From contig DIMT01000027.1 in the NCBI GenBank assembly GCA_002425705.1, forward strand, positions 12,315 through 76,314: a DNA stretch of 64,000 nucleotides, given 5' to 3'. Of the stretch, positions 34,684-42,452 are shown piece after piece. The stretch's first letter is position 1. Each line of letters begins with the position of its first letter. A program made the position numbers and the translations under genes. The stretch comes from Firmicutes bacterium UBA5559. GTDB taxonomy: Bacteria > Bacillota > Clostridia > Peptostreptococcales > Anaerovoracaceae. The notes beneath the pieces were generated by a model. The model made no database searches. It was not told the DNA's origin and saw only the letters and a program-made list of their open reading frames with translations.

Positions 34684-36237
34684 CTACTTTATGGAATCCT
34701 TCAGCACACCTAACAGCGTTTGTATGTCTTTCAGGTTGTATTCTGGCAATGTGGCAGGATCATGGCACATGGTGCATGCCGATCCATTAAAATTTTTCAT
34801 ATCCGCCTTCGTTGGTTTAACCGGTTCCGTCTTAGCCATCAAGCTTGAGGGGCTACCGATCATTTCCAGGGTAAACTCTTCTGTCGTTCGGACTTCATAC
34901 CCGACTTTTCTGACATAGATCAGGTTCAGTGGGGAAACATTGTCTGTAGTGATTCCGATACCCTGAGATCCGCTTCCCAGCGTCATGGATGGGAACAGGT
35001 TGGTGGTGGCTCCCATGCTTCCCAAGGTAGCAGGGGTATTGACCAGAACCCGGCCAACGGGTTTTTTTAGTGCAAACTGGCGGATGACTTCCTCATCCCG
35101 GGAGTGAATAACCAGACTGTGACCATTTTTCTCGGTGATCAGCAGCTCGATACACTTCTCACAGGCATGCATCCAGTCGTCCTCAATGTAGTAGGCAACT
35201 ACCGGACAAAGTTTTTCCCAGGAGTAAGGATTGATTTCTGAAACATATTTCTGTTCGGAAACCAGGATGGTCGTTCCTTCCGGAACCTGGAAACCACCCT
35301 TTTTCGCCAGGAAACAGGCATTTTTACCGACCATTTCCGGATGAGTACTTCCGTCCTTGCTGAAGAGTACTTTGGCAAGGGCTTCTTCTTCTGGAAGACT
35401 CATGAAGTAGGCCCCACAGTTTTTCAACTCCTTTTTGACTTCATCGGCGATGCAACTGTCTACCACGATGGACTGCTCCGAGGCGGATACTACACCATTA
35501 TCAAAAGTCTTACTGAGAACGATGTCCCGGGCTGCTTTTCGAATGTCCGCAGTCCGTTCGATAAAGGCCGGTCCGTTTCCGGAGCCTCCATAGATTACTG
35601 GTTTTCCCGAATCCTTTGCTGGCTCTAGCATTCCCGGCACTCCCGTGTTGAGAATCAGGTTGGTCCGTTCATGGTTGATCAGCTCCAGCGTACCACCGTA
35701 GGTCACTGTGTGAAGATAGGTCAAGGCTCCTTCCGGAAGCCCGGCCTGATGAGCGGCAGTAATCAGGATATCCAGCGCCTTGCCGATGGTATTCTTCGCC
35801 CTGGGATGGGGGGAGAAGATGATGGCGTTGCCGGACTTAATGGCAATCAAGGCTTTGTAAATAGTGGTGGAAACCGGGCTGGTAGCCGGGCATAAGGCTA
35901 CGATGACTCCCACCGGAACACCCACATCCATGGTTTTTTGCTGGGCATCCTGCCGGATGATTCCAACGCAGTTCATCCCTCTGAGATTTGCCTTCAGGTA
36001 TTGGCAGACAAATCGATTCTTAACAAATTTATCCTCCCATCTGCCATAATCCGTTTCCTCACTGGACATCACGGCCAGGTCCTTGGCATGTTTTTCAATT
36101 TCCTCGGCCATGTGCTCCACTATCGCATCCAGTTTTTCCTGCGGAAAGGCAGCCAGGATTTTCTGAGCCTCGCGGGCATTTTCCGCAAGGATCCGGGCTT
36201 CTTGGATGGAGAGCAAGTCGTTATCGATAATATTCAT
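34684..36237 (-). CDS. Aldehyde dehydrogenase homologue lacking catalytic Cys and oxyanion Asn
   Basis: 517 residues, colinear with the active enzyme at 23215-24762. At column 251 the nucleophile Cys is replaced by Ser (TFDNGVVSASEQS, codon TCC) and at column 120 the oxyanion Asn is replaced by Ser (CPATSPVSTTIYK, codon AGC). The remaining fold and dinucleotide segments look sound, as does the C-terminal helix (NLKDIQTLLGVLKDSIK, a probable cargo tag) preceded by a CTMC pair. It is unlikely to be an acylating dehydrogenase; a scaffold or assembly role next to CutC fits better. It lies directly upstream of cutC. Confidence 0.9.
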   Translation of the reverse strand: MNIIDNDLLSIQEARILAENAREAQKILAAFPQEKLDAIVEHMAEEIEKHAKDLAVMSSEETDYGRWEDKFVKNRFVCQYLKANLRGMNCVGIIRQDAQQKTMDVGVPVGVIVALCPATSPVSTTIYKALIAIKSGNAIIFSPHPRAKNTIGKALDILITAAHQAGLPEGALTYLHTVTYGGTLELINHERTNLILNTGVPGMLEPAKDSGKPVIYGGSGNGPAFIERTADIRKAARDIVLSKTFDNGVVSASEQSIVVDSCIADEVKKELKNCGAYFMSLPEEEALAKVLFSKDGSTHPEMVGKNACFLAKKGGFQVPEGTTILVSEQKYVSEINPYSWEKLCPVVAYYIEDDWMHACEKCIELLITEKNGHSLVIHSRDEEVIRQFALKKPVGRVLVNTPATLGSMGATTNLFPSMTLGSGSQGIGITTDNVSPLNLIYVRKVGYEVRTTEEFTLEMIGSPSSLMAKTEPVKPTKADMKNFNGSACTMCHDPATLPEYNLKDIQTLLGVLKDSIK

Positions 36238-36268
36238 TTCTGACTCTCCTTTTCATTACATTTCAGGT

Positions 36269-36571
36269 TTAGGCAAGCAGCAGATCCAGGTTGTATCTGG
36301 CGATGATCTTGGCCAGATCTTGGTGAGGCCGTGCAATGACCACGGAGCTGTACACTTCAGCTCCCATATCTTCTACAGCTTTCACGCCGGCTTTGACAGC
36401 GGTATTGCAGGCTCCGACGTCTCCCTTAACCAGAACGGAGATGTATCCGGAGGCCACGTTTTCATAACCGATCAGTTCTACATCGGCAGCCTTGCACATG
36501 GCATCGGCGGCTTCCAGAACAAAGACCAGCCCAAAAGTTTCAATCAAGCCTAATGCTTCTAATCTTTCCAT
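36269..36571 (-). CDS. BMC-H microcompartment shell protein
   Basis: 100 residues. One BMC domain: ALGLIETFGLVFVLEAADAM, then GYISVLVKGDVGACNTAVKAG and VIARPHQDLAKI. Forms hexameric facet tiles. Part of the early shell gene pair before the dehydrogenase-like gene. Confidence 0.94.
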   Translation of the reverse strand: MERLEALGLIETFGLVFVLEAADAMCKAADVELIGYENVASGYISVLVKGDVGACNTAVKAGVKAVEDMGAEVYSSVVIARPHQDLAKIIARYNLDLLLA

Positions 36572-36597
36572 TTGTTAGTTCCTTCCTTTCAACAGGT

Positions 36598-36894
36598 CTA
36601 TTTGTCGATGTCATGTACAGAAACGATGTCTCCAACCCCTCGGATCGGTCTGGGCATCACATTGCTTGCAGTCAGTTTTCCAATGGCTGCAGCTGCTTCC
36701 GCACCGGCTTCCACTGCAGAACGAACGGCTGCCACATCCCCCTTCACCATAACAGTGACCAGAGTAGATCCGACATTTTCATAGGAAATTAATTCTACGT
36801 CAGCTGCTTTCAGCATTTTGTCCGCTGCTTCAATAGCCGGAACCATTCCTACTGTTTCAACAAGGCCCAGGGCTTGTTCTCCATAGTATCTCAC
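36598..36894 (-). CDS. BMC-H microcompartment shell protein
   Basis: 98 residues. One BMC domain: ALGLVETVGMVPAIEAADKM, STLVTVMVKGDVAAVRSAV and VMPRPIRGVGDI. The start is GTG 36894 behind GGAGG. Differs from its neighbour in pore and C-terminal residues, so the shell is built from several hexamer types. Confidence 0.94.
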   Translation of the reverse strand: MRYYGEQALGLVETVGMVPAIEAADKMLKAADVELISYENVGSTLVTVMVKGDVAAVRSAVEAGAEAAAAIGKLTASNVMPRPIRGVGDIVSVHDIDK

Positions 36895-36922
36895 GTTTGT
36901 ACCTCCTCCGTGACGGGATATG

Positions 36923-36952
36923 GGGTCTGAGGAGCGTCTACCCCTCAGACCC
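36923..36952 (-). repeat. Intercistronic hairpin before the first shell genes
   Basis: GGGTCTGAGG pairs with CCTCAGACCC (10-base stem, 10-base loop) in the 77-base gap after the 88-residue gene. No T-run follows, so it is more likely an mRNA processing or stability element than a terminator. Confidence 0.55.
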
Positions 36953-36971
36953 GCTTAACAGATCTTAAATA

Positions 36972-37238
36972 TTAGTCTTTGATATAGCTGTTGATGGTAG
37001 CAGCGCCTTCAGCGTGAGCCCGGTAATAGACCCGAAGTTCGCCTTTATCGTCCATATCATATCGGGTTTCTTCCAGCAGTCCGTTGGCTTCTCCCGTCAT
37101 GATGGATTCGATGACAGCCTTTTTATTTAATGCTTTAAAGCTGCCGTACTCACCCTTCAGGGCTTCGATGACATCGTCAGCGCAGGCTTCTTTAACAGTT
37201 GTAAAATGCTTCAGGATTGCATAGTTCAGTGGCTTCAT
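36972..37238 (-). CDS. 88-residue protein of unknown function in the choline locus
   Basis: I do not recognise a named family. The sequence has an alternating helix pattern (LNYAILKHFTTVKEACADDV, SFKALNKKAVIESIMTG) and a C-terminal strand-like wing (DDKGELRVYYRAHAEGAA), which could be a small winged-helix fold. Length and position (four bases after the transporter gene stop) make it a real gene, with an upstream ribosome site (AAGGAT). It may regulate or assist the transporter or the shell; no function is assigned. Confidence 0.75.
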   Translation of the reverse strand: MKPLNYAILKHFTTVKEACADDVIEALKGEYGSFKALNKKAVIESIMTGEANGLLEETRYDMDDKGELRVYYRAHAEGAATINSYIKD

Positions 37239-37242
37239 ATCC

Positions 37243-38334
37243 TTACGCCTCCTTTTTCTTCAGCAGATCTAACGGGTTCATGGCGATCATCAGGATACCG
37301 AATACCATGACAACGGCAGCGACCCACGCGATCGGAGGAATGGTCCATCCATCCTGACCCAGTACAACACCCAGAATCAGCCATAAGAAGAAGGGTCCCC
37401 AGAAGGAGTAGGCTCCGTTACAAGCCATACCCAGGGCAGCACCGCACATGCTGTTTCCTTTGTACCACAGGCTGTAAGCAAATACAGCGAAGAATCCGCT
37501 GACGATGAACCAGGGCATAGCCGATGCATCCGTAACAGCATCAATAAACAAATCGGTGGAAAGGCCGAAACCGCCGCCAGCCAGAATCGCAAAAATGGGA
37601 ACCAGGATAAGCAGGTTGGCTAAACCGGAAGTGGTCTGACGGATGGTGATACCGATTTCATAGTCGATCATGGAAGTACCGTAACCGGCTACGCAGCCTT
37701 CCAGTCCCCAGCCAAAAGCGGCTATGAAAGCGATCAGGATTCCCAGAAGCAGTCCAGCCGGAGCATCCCCGCCAAGACCGGTACTGCCGATCATGAAGCT
37801 GGCAAGGAAGCAGATGGCGATACCTGTCATCATTCGGGGAGTCAGCTTCTGCTTAAAGAGGATTCGTGCCAGGATGGCGCCGATAGCCGGGCAAAGGGCC
37901 GTAATCGGAATAACGATGGAACCGGCCATCTGAAGGGCTACTACATAAGCGGTACTGGAGATCGGTCCTCCTACCAGAGCAGCCATGATCATGATTCTAC
38001 CAGGCTTGGTCTTCAGAGTTCGGAAGAAGTCCCCCAGCTTTCCCTTGAAAGCAGCGATGCCCATGCACCAGATACCACTGATGGTATCATTGATGGCACT
38101 TCCAAGGGCTCCTACCATGTAGGTGATGACAAAGGCGGACAGCATGGCCTCATTGGGGCCGTACCAATCTGCCCAGACGCCTTTGGACATACCGAGCATG
38201 AGGAAAGTAGAATAAAGGCCGTAGAACATACCGGAAAGAATGGCTACGGTTATGCCTTTCTTGAAAAATTTAGATGAGAGCTTTTTTTTGGCAGCTACTA
38301 AGTTGGCTGCACCTGTTACTTCGTTCATAAACAA
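37243..38334 (-). CDS. DMT-superfamily (EamA-like) membrane transporter
   Basis: 363 residues with ten membrane helices in two similar halves, the EamA/DMT layout (GMFYGLYSTFLMLGMSKG near the N-terminus, WGLEGCVAGYGTSMID at mid-length). First gene of the choline operon, so it likely imports choline or exports trimethylamine; the direction is inferred. The start may be TTG 38334 or ATG 38328; both have the AAGGGA site in range. A MerR-type promoter lies 135 bases upstream. Confidence 0.8.
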   Translation of the reverse strand: MFMNEVTGAANLVAAKKKLSSKFFKKGITVAILSGMFYGLYSTFLMLGMSKGVWADWYGPNEAMLSAFVITYMVGALGSAINDTISGIWCMGIAAFKGKLGDFFRTLKTKPGRIMIMAALVGGPISSTAYVVALQMAGSIVIPITALCPAIGAILARILFKQKLTPRMMTGIAICFLASFMIGSTGLGGDAPAGLLLGILIAFIAAFGWGLEGCVAGYGTSMIDYEIGITIRQTTSGLANLLILVPIFAILAGGGFGLSTDLFIDAVTDASAMPWFIVSGFFAVFAYSLWYKGNSMCGAALGMACNGAYSFWGPFFLWLILGVVLGQDGWTIPPIAWVAAVVMVFGILMIAMNPLDLLKKKEA

Positions 38335-38468
38335 AATTTCCCTTCTCTTTTATTTATAAAATTTATGATAGCCTTCGGAATTTGGCTGCCGACCCCCCTC
38401 TCCTGATTTATTTTAGTTTGATTTGCTTCATTAATAACAAGAAATTGTCTGAACCGATATTCGCTTAC

Positions 38469-38500
38469 AGTATACTTCCTTCCCCATAGGACAATGTCAA
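38469..38500 (-). promoter_or_regulatory. Long-spacer (MerR-type) promoter of the choline operon
   Basis: On the minus strand TTGACA (38500-38495) and TATACT (38474-38469) are 20 bases apart; the spacer contains GGGGAAGG and a weak dyad. Such 19-20 base spacers are a hallmark of MerR-activated promoters, and a MerR gene lies just upstream. Confidence 0.6.
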
Positions 38501-38747
38501 TCACAAAAAATAATATTTTTTTCGCCTTGAAGTTCCTCCCACTGCCGCTGATGATTACCACAAACTAGTGTGATATTGTCAGAAAGTTTGGGCAATTAGA
38601 TTTATCCTCCAAGGCATCTTGAATCCATTCATATCAATGTGCATTAAGCTTTTTAAGCTAAGAAAAAAAACGGATATTCGGAGCACGGCATCGTAATGAT
38701 GTTATTATTTTGTATTCTATTTTCTGACAATTATATCCTTTTCCAAC

Positions 38748-38778
38748 AAAAAACCTTCCCCATTAGGGAAGGCTTTTT
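38748..38778 (-). terminator. Terminator of the MerR gene
   Basis: AACCTTCCCC and GGGAAGGCTT form a stem with a short loop; on the minus strand it is followed by a run of T. It lies directly after the MerR stop. Confidence 0.75.
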
Positions 38779-38783
38779 CGATG

Positions 38784-39623
38784 TTATATTTTATTGACTT
38801 TAATGAGAATCTCGGTAACAAACTGGGCTGGATTTTTTGTAGTCCAGTAGTCGGTTACATACCGTTCCAGAGACTCTTCTCCACATTGATATCCGTGACA
38901 CTCTACCCAACGGAGGATTTTTTCGTAGGTTTTCCCCAGGTCATCGTGGCTGCCGATGTGGTAACAGGAAGCCACCATATGACCGCCCAGCCGAATGGTA
39001 TTCTGTTCCTCCAGGGGGCAGATGGCCCGCTGGACCATGCGGACCTTTTGGGTGGTTCCTTCCATCCGGTCCTTCAGGGATGGAAAATTAATCATGACCG
39101 GTCCGGTAATGGCATTATTGATGCTTTCAATAAAATTGGTGAAATCGATGTTGATGACCGACTCCATATAGTTAAATTCGAAATCCTGCTCCAGATAGCA
39201 GTATTCGTTGTTTTCCATGTATTTTACCGAAACCTCTGTTACCTTGTTGTCGATGACCAGCTCCGCTTCCAGAATCAGGTCATACCAGTCCTTAACGGAG
39301 GTATAGCTTTGGAACACCTGTCTTTCAAGCTCCTTCAGCTCATCGATCTTACGCCGGAATTGTTTTTCGAAGACGGTATACGTAGTTCCTTCCAGCAGCT
39401 CCCGCATTTCCTCCAGTTTAAATCCCATCTGCTTGTAGTATTTAATGATGGGTACCGACAAGAGGGTCTTTCTGGTATAGTACCGGTAATTGTTGTCGTC
39501 GCTGACCTTATCCGGAGATATCAGGCCAATCTTATCATAGAACCGCAGAGTTTTTTTGGAAACGTTGCAGATTTTGCTTACTTCTCCAATAGAATAATAG
39601 TATTCGCTTTTCCCTTCAACCAT
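38784..39623 (-). CDS. MerR-family regulator with effector-binding domain
   Basis: 279 residues. N-terminal MerR winged helix (YSIGEVSKICNVSKKTLRFYDKIGLISPDKV), a long dimerising helix (YKQMGFKLEEMRELLEG) and a C-terminal GyrI/BmrR-type ligand domain (about 125-279). The ligand could be choline or a related quaternary amine. Promoter layout suggests that it controls itself and the choline operon. The start has GGAGG seven bases upstream. Confidence 0.85.
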   Translation of the reverse strand: MVEGKSEYYYSIGEVSKICNVSKKTLRFYDKIGLISPDKVSDDNNYRYYTRKTLLSVPIIKYYKQMGFKLEEMRELLEGTTYTVFEKQFRRKIDELKELERQVFQSYTSVKDWYDLILEAELVIDNKVTEVSVKYMENNEYCYLEQDFEFNYMESVINIDFTNFIESINNAITGPVMINFPSLKDRMEGTTQKVRMVQRAICPLEEQNTIRLGGHMVASCYHIGSHDDLGKTYEKILRWVECHGYQCGEESLERYVTDYWTTKNPAQFVTEILIKVNKI

Positions 39624-39653
39624 TTCATCACCTCCGCCTTTGACATTAATCCA

Positions 39654-39683
39654 ATATTACCCTAAGGGCACCCCTGGTGTCAA
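39654..39683 (-). promoter_or_regulatory. MerR gene promoter with dyad in the spacer
   Basis: On the minus strand TTGACA (39683-39678) and TAATAT (39659-39654) are 18 bases apart, with the pseudo-palindrome ACCCTAAGGGC/ACCCCTGGTGT lying across the spacer, the usual place for a MerR operator. Confidence 0.55.
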
Positions 39684-39697
39684 GACTGTCGGGCTTC

Positions 39698-39741
39698 TTT
39701 CAAAAACCCGAAAAGCCCGGAGGAGTCCGGACTCTTCAGGT
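39698..39741 (-). terminator. Terminator of the alcohol dehydrogenase gene
   Basis: A stem around GAGTCCGGACTC with extended arms is followed on the minus strand by GGGTTTTTG. Some mismatches in the outer stem. Confidence 0.5.
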
Positions 39742-39773
39742 TTGTATATTTTAAGTGTAGTTGTACGCAATGG

Positions 39774-40925
39774 TTATCGGAGGGTGGTCCCTTTATAGGC
39801 GGCTTCATAAACCCCGATCACATCCTCCAGGGTGGGCGCTGCCGGATTGGTTTCCATGCAGACATCCTGCAGGGCTTTTTCAGCCATTTCCCGAAAATCT
39901 TCCGGCTTCACACCGGCTTCCTTCAGGTTGGCCGGAATCCCGATTTCTTTGTTGAGACGGGCAATATATCCGGCAAACTTCTCTCCGGCGATCTCCGGAC
40001 TGAAGTTGCCATGGAACAGCTTCAGTTCCCTGCCGATTTCTCCGTACAGGTCACAGCCCTTGGCCGCGTTGTACCGGATGCAGGAAGGCAGCAGCATGGC
40101 ATTGCTTACCCCATGGGGAAGGTGATAGGTTGCCCCCAGCTGATGGGCCATGGCATGGACGATTCCCAGACCTGCATTGGAAAAAGCCATTCCGGCCAGG
40201 TACTGGGCATAAGCCATTCCGTCCCGGGCTTCCACATTGTCTCCCTGGTTGTAAGCCATCACCAGGTATTTGTCCACCAGCCGTATAGCTTCCATAGCCG
40301 TACAGCCGATGATGTAGTTTCGTTCTGTTGATACAAAGGCTTCTATGGCATGGGCCATGGCATCGATGCCGGTGGCAGCGGTAAGGCCTTTGGGCATGTC
40401 CATCATCAGGGTCGTATCATCCACGGCGATATCCGGAATGATGATTTCATCCACAATGGGCGTCTTAGTCTGGTTTTCCGGGTCGGTGATCACGGCGAAC
40501 TTGGTCAGTTCGCTCCCGGTGCCAGCGGTGGTATTGACCGCGGCCAGGATCACCTTATCCTTTTCACACACCCCGCCCCGAACCAATAAATACTTGACTG
40601 CTTTGGCGCAATCGTGGGGGCTGCCTCCTCCGATCGAAATCAGAGCATTGCAGCGATTCTTTTTAAATTCAATAGCGGCTTCCGAAACCTGATCCGTTGT
40701 CGGGTCCGGCTTGACGCCGCTGTAGATAAAGGTCTCGATCCCGGACTCCTTCAGTACTTCAACCACCTTGGCCGTAACCTTGGAGCCTGCCATGAATTCA
40801 TCGGTGACAATCAATCCCCTGTCCACCCGTTTTTTGATCAATGACCTGCCCAGCTCTTCCACGGCACTGAAACCAATCCAGGTCTCCCCAGGCATGAAAA
40901 AGCTGAAACGTTTAAAATTATGCAT
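39774..40925 (-). CDS. Iron-containing alcohol dehydrogenase (EutG/CutO-like)
   Basis: 383 residues, type III iron alcohol dehydrogenase. NAD binding in ALISIGGGSPHDCAKAV and VNTTAGTGSELTKFAV; metal ligands Asp and His in GIDAMAHAIEAF and HAMAHQLGATYHLPHGV. It should reduce acetaldehyde to ethanol and regenerate NAD+ for the dehydrogenase, matching CutO in other choline loci. It has its own sigma-A promoter and terminator, so it is separate from the main operon. No cargo tag is obvious. Confidence 0.9.
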   Translation of the reverse strand: MHNFKRFSFFMPGETWIGFSAVEELGRSLIKKRVDRGLIVTDEFMAGSKVTAKVVEVLKESGIETFIYSGVKPDPTTDQVSEAAIEFKKNRCNALISIGGGSPHDCAKAVKYLLVRGGVCEKDKVILAAVNTTAGTGSELTKFAVITDPENQTKTPIVDEIIIPDIAVDDTTLMMDMPKGLTAATGIDAMAHAIEAFVSTERNYIIGCTAMEAIRLVDKYLVMAYNQGDNVEARDGMAYAQYLAGMAFSNAGLGIVHAMAHQLGATYHLPHGVSNAMLLPSCIRYNAAKGCDLYGEIGRELKLFHGNFSPEIAGEKFAGYIARLNKEIGIPANLKEAGVKPEDFREMAEKALQDVCMETNPAAPTLEDVIGVYEAAYKGTTLR

Positions 40926-41044
40926 TTTTGTCTCCTCTCGAATACCATCCTTTTGAACTTAATGAACAAGTTCCTGACTGTTGAATATCGGGGGCATCCC
41001 AGGTTCGACAATATTTTGTTAAAATTTTAGCAAATTTATATACT

Positions 41045-41073
41045 ATAATAATCAACTCGGACAGGATTGTCAA
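41045..41073 (-). promoter_or_regulatory. Sigma-A type promoter of the alcohol dehydrogenase gene
   Basis: On the minus strand TTGACA (41073-41068) and TATTAT (41050-41045) have 17 bases between them, about 120 bases before the start codon. Confidence 0.6.
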
Positions 41074-41077
41074 CAGG

Positions 41078-41632
41078 TTATTGATATTTTACTTCCAATT
41101 CCGCCAGCATAGTCAGATAATGATGCTGCAGACCTTTAGATTCCTGCTCTTTTTCAAACTCTGCCGATCGCTGATCCACTTCCGCCAGAATTTCTGGTTT
41201 CAAGGATCGCTGAGCAAAGGGAAAAACGACGCTGTTTTCTTTTTCGATGTGCCTGGACAGTAGATTAGCATATCCCACGGCATTGGCGATGACGTCCAGC
41301 CGGCTTTCTTCATCCCCTTCCCGGACCCGGGACAGGGCTGCCTTCAGCTCACTCATATAGAGTCTCCCCAGATCATGTTCCACCAGCATTCCGTGGGTTA
41401 TCAGGTTTTTCCCCATCTGTCCCAATTCCTCCAGCATATGCTGAAACAGAAATTTTTCTTCCTTTCCGTGGTGAAGGCCGTCGGCATAATTGGCCACAAA
41501 ATCGGCCATCTTAAGAAAATCTTCATGAATGATCTCCTCACCCTTCATCACTTTCATGCTGGCTTTACGGATTACCTGAAGCATCCGCAGGATGGCGTCA
41601 TGCTCCTGTACTAAAATCTCTATTCCGTTCAT
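41078..41632 (-). CDS. Hemerythrin domain protein
   Basis: 184 residues. Hemerythrin four-helix bundle with diiron ligands visible as His in EILVQEHDAILRML, YADGLHHGKEEKFLFQHML, and LVEHDLGRLYM and LSRHIEKENSVVFPF. Such proteins bind O2 or handle nitric oxide and iron in anaerobes. It follows the unknown 202-residue gene with one base between them, in the Crp/Fnr-linked regulon. Confidence 0.92.
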   Translation of the reverse strand: MNGIEILVQEHDAILRMLQVIRKASMKVMKGEEIIHEDFLKMADFVANYADGLHHGKEEKFLFQHMLEELGQMGKNLITHGMLVEHDLGRLYMSELKAALSRVREGDEESRLDVIANAVGYANLLSRHIEKENSVVFPFAQRSLKPEILAEVDQRSAEFEKEQESKGLQHHYLTMLAELEVKYQ

Positions 41633-41633
41633 C

Positions 41634-42242
41634 TTAAACCTCCTTAGACAGGCTGGCCGTCACGTCATCCAGCTTTTTATATACAAATCCCGTATCGGTA
41701 ATCAGCCCTTCCATAAAGGAATCCCTCATCTCATAGTAGCCGGCTACATCTGCCTGATTGGCTTCCCAATAGGGTGCATGGACACAGGCATTTCTCTTCC
41801 ACACCATTCGGTCTTCCCCCTCTTCCAAAATGGAGGAGGCATGGTCACAGGGCATACCATCCAGCAAACTGTCAAACATCAGCTTATAGGCTTCCTTGGC
41901 ACTGGCCCCGGCCAGCTTGGGAGAAAGTTCCCTTCCCTTTCTTCGGAATATTCCCCGAAGCTGCTCCCGGTAGGAGGGGTCCAGGCTTTCCAATTTTTTT
42001 GCTGTATAGGCCAACTTGTTTTCTACTCTTGATACGTGATCCTGCAGCCAGCCGTGTATGTTGGTGTGGTCGATGGCATCGGCCAGATTTCGCCTTTCTG
42101 CAGGCCCAAAGGTGTTCTCCAGTTCTTTTTCCAGATCCGGAATATCCTCTTTGCTGATTTTTACTGCTTCATCCACGATATCCTGCTGAATCTGAATTTT
42201 GTTGTACATCCAATGATGGATCGGTCCTAAAAATGCGCTCAT
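41634..42242 (-). CDS. Conserved-looking 202-residue protein, unknown function
   Basis: Start ATG 42242 with GAGGAG eight bases upstream. Mostly helical. It opens FLGPIHHWMYNKIQIQQDI and contains HTNIHGWLQDHVSRVENKL; later MPCDHASSILEE and KRNACVHAPYWEANQ provide paired Cys and His residues. I do not recognise the family. The His/Cys distribution suggests metal or heme binding. It is the first gene of a unit with the hemerythrin and is driven from the shared divergent operator. Confidence 0.8.
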   Translation of the reverse strand: MSAFLGPIHHWMYNKIQIQQDIVDEAVKISKEDIPDLEKELENTFGPAERRNLADAIDHTNIHGWLQDHVSRVENKLAYTAKKLESLDPSYREQLRGIFRRKGRELSPKLAGASAKEAYKLMFDSLLDGMPCDHASSILEEGEDRMVWKRNACVHAPYWEANQADVAGYYEMRDSFMEGLITDTGFVYKKLDDVTASLSKEV

Positions 42243-42332
42243 CTTTTCTACTCCTCTATTTTCTCCCTGTAAGGGAATCTGGTTATCAAGGATCCTGACC
42301 GGATCCAGCTTGCTGTTTTTATCGATAATCCG

Positions 42333-42402
42333 ATTATAAGGCAAAAAAACCCTTTGTTATGTAGCCATGGCTACAAGTCGTAGGTTTTTTCTATGCTATA
42401 GT
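42333..42402. promoter_or_regulatory. Divergent promoters with one central Crp/Fnr-type operator
   Basis: The palindrome TGTAGCCATGGCTACA (42360-42375) lies exactly midway between the minus-strand -10 TATAAT (42338-42333) and the plus-strand -10 TATAGT (42397-42402), with 21 bases on each side. The operator centre is 29.5 bases from each -10, which is the class II activator position near -41.5 for both promoters. -35 boxes are weak, as expected for activator-dependent promoters. The probable activator is encoded at 42746. Confidence 0.75.
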
Positions 42403-42452
42403 AGGTTCATGATCAACAGCAAACACCTTAATTGAAAATTGGAGGAACGAAT

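Larger units (their letters stand above)
38335..38783. other. Gene-free region between the choline operon and its regulator
   Basis: 449 bases, AT-rich. It holds the choline operon promoter (38469-38500), a leader of about 125 bases with no clear structure, and the terminator of the MerR gene (38748-38778). The stretch 38501-38747 shows nothing I can identify beyond a short AAGCTTTTTAAGCT-type repeat near 38646. Confidence 0.6.
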
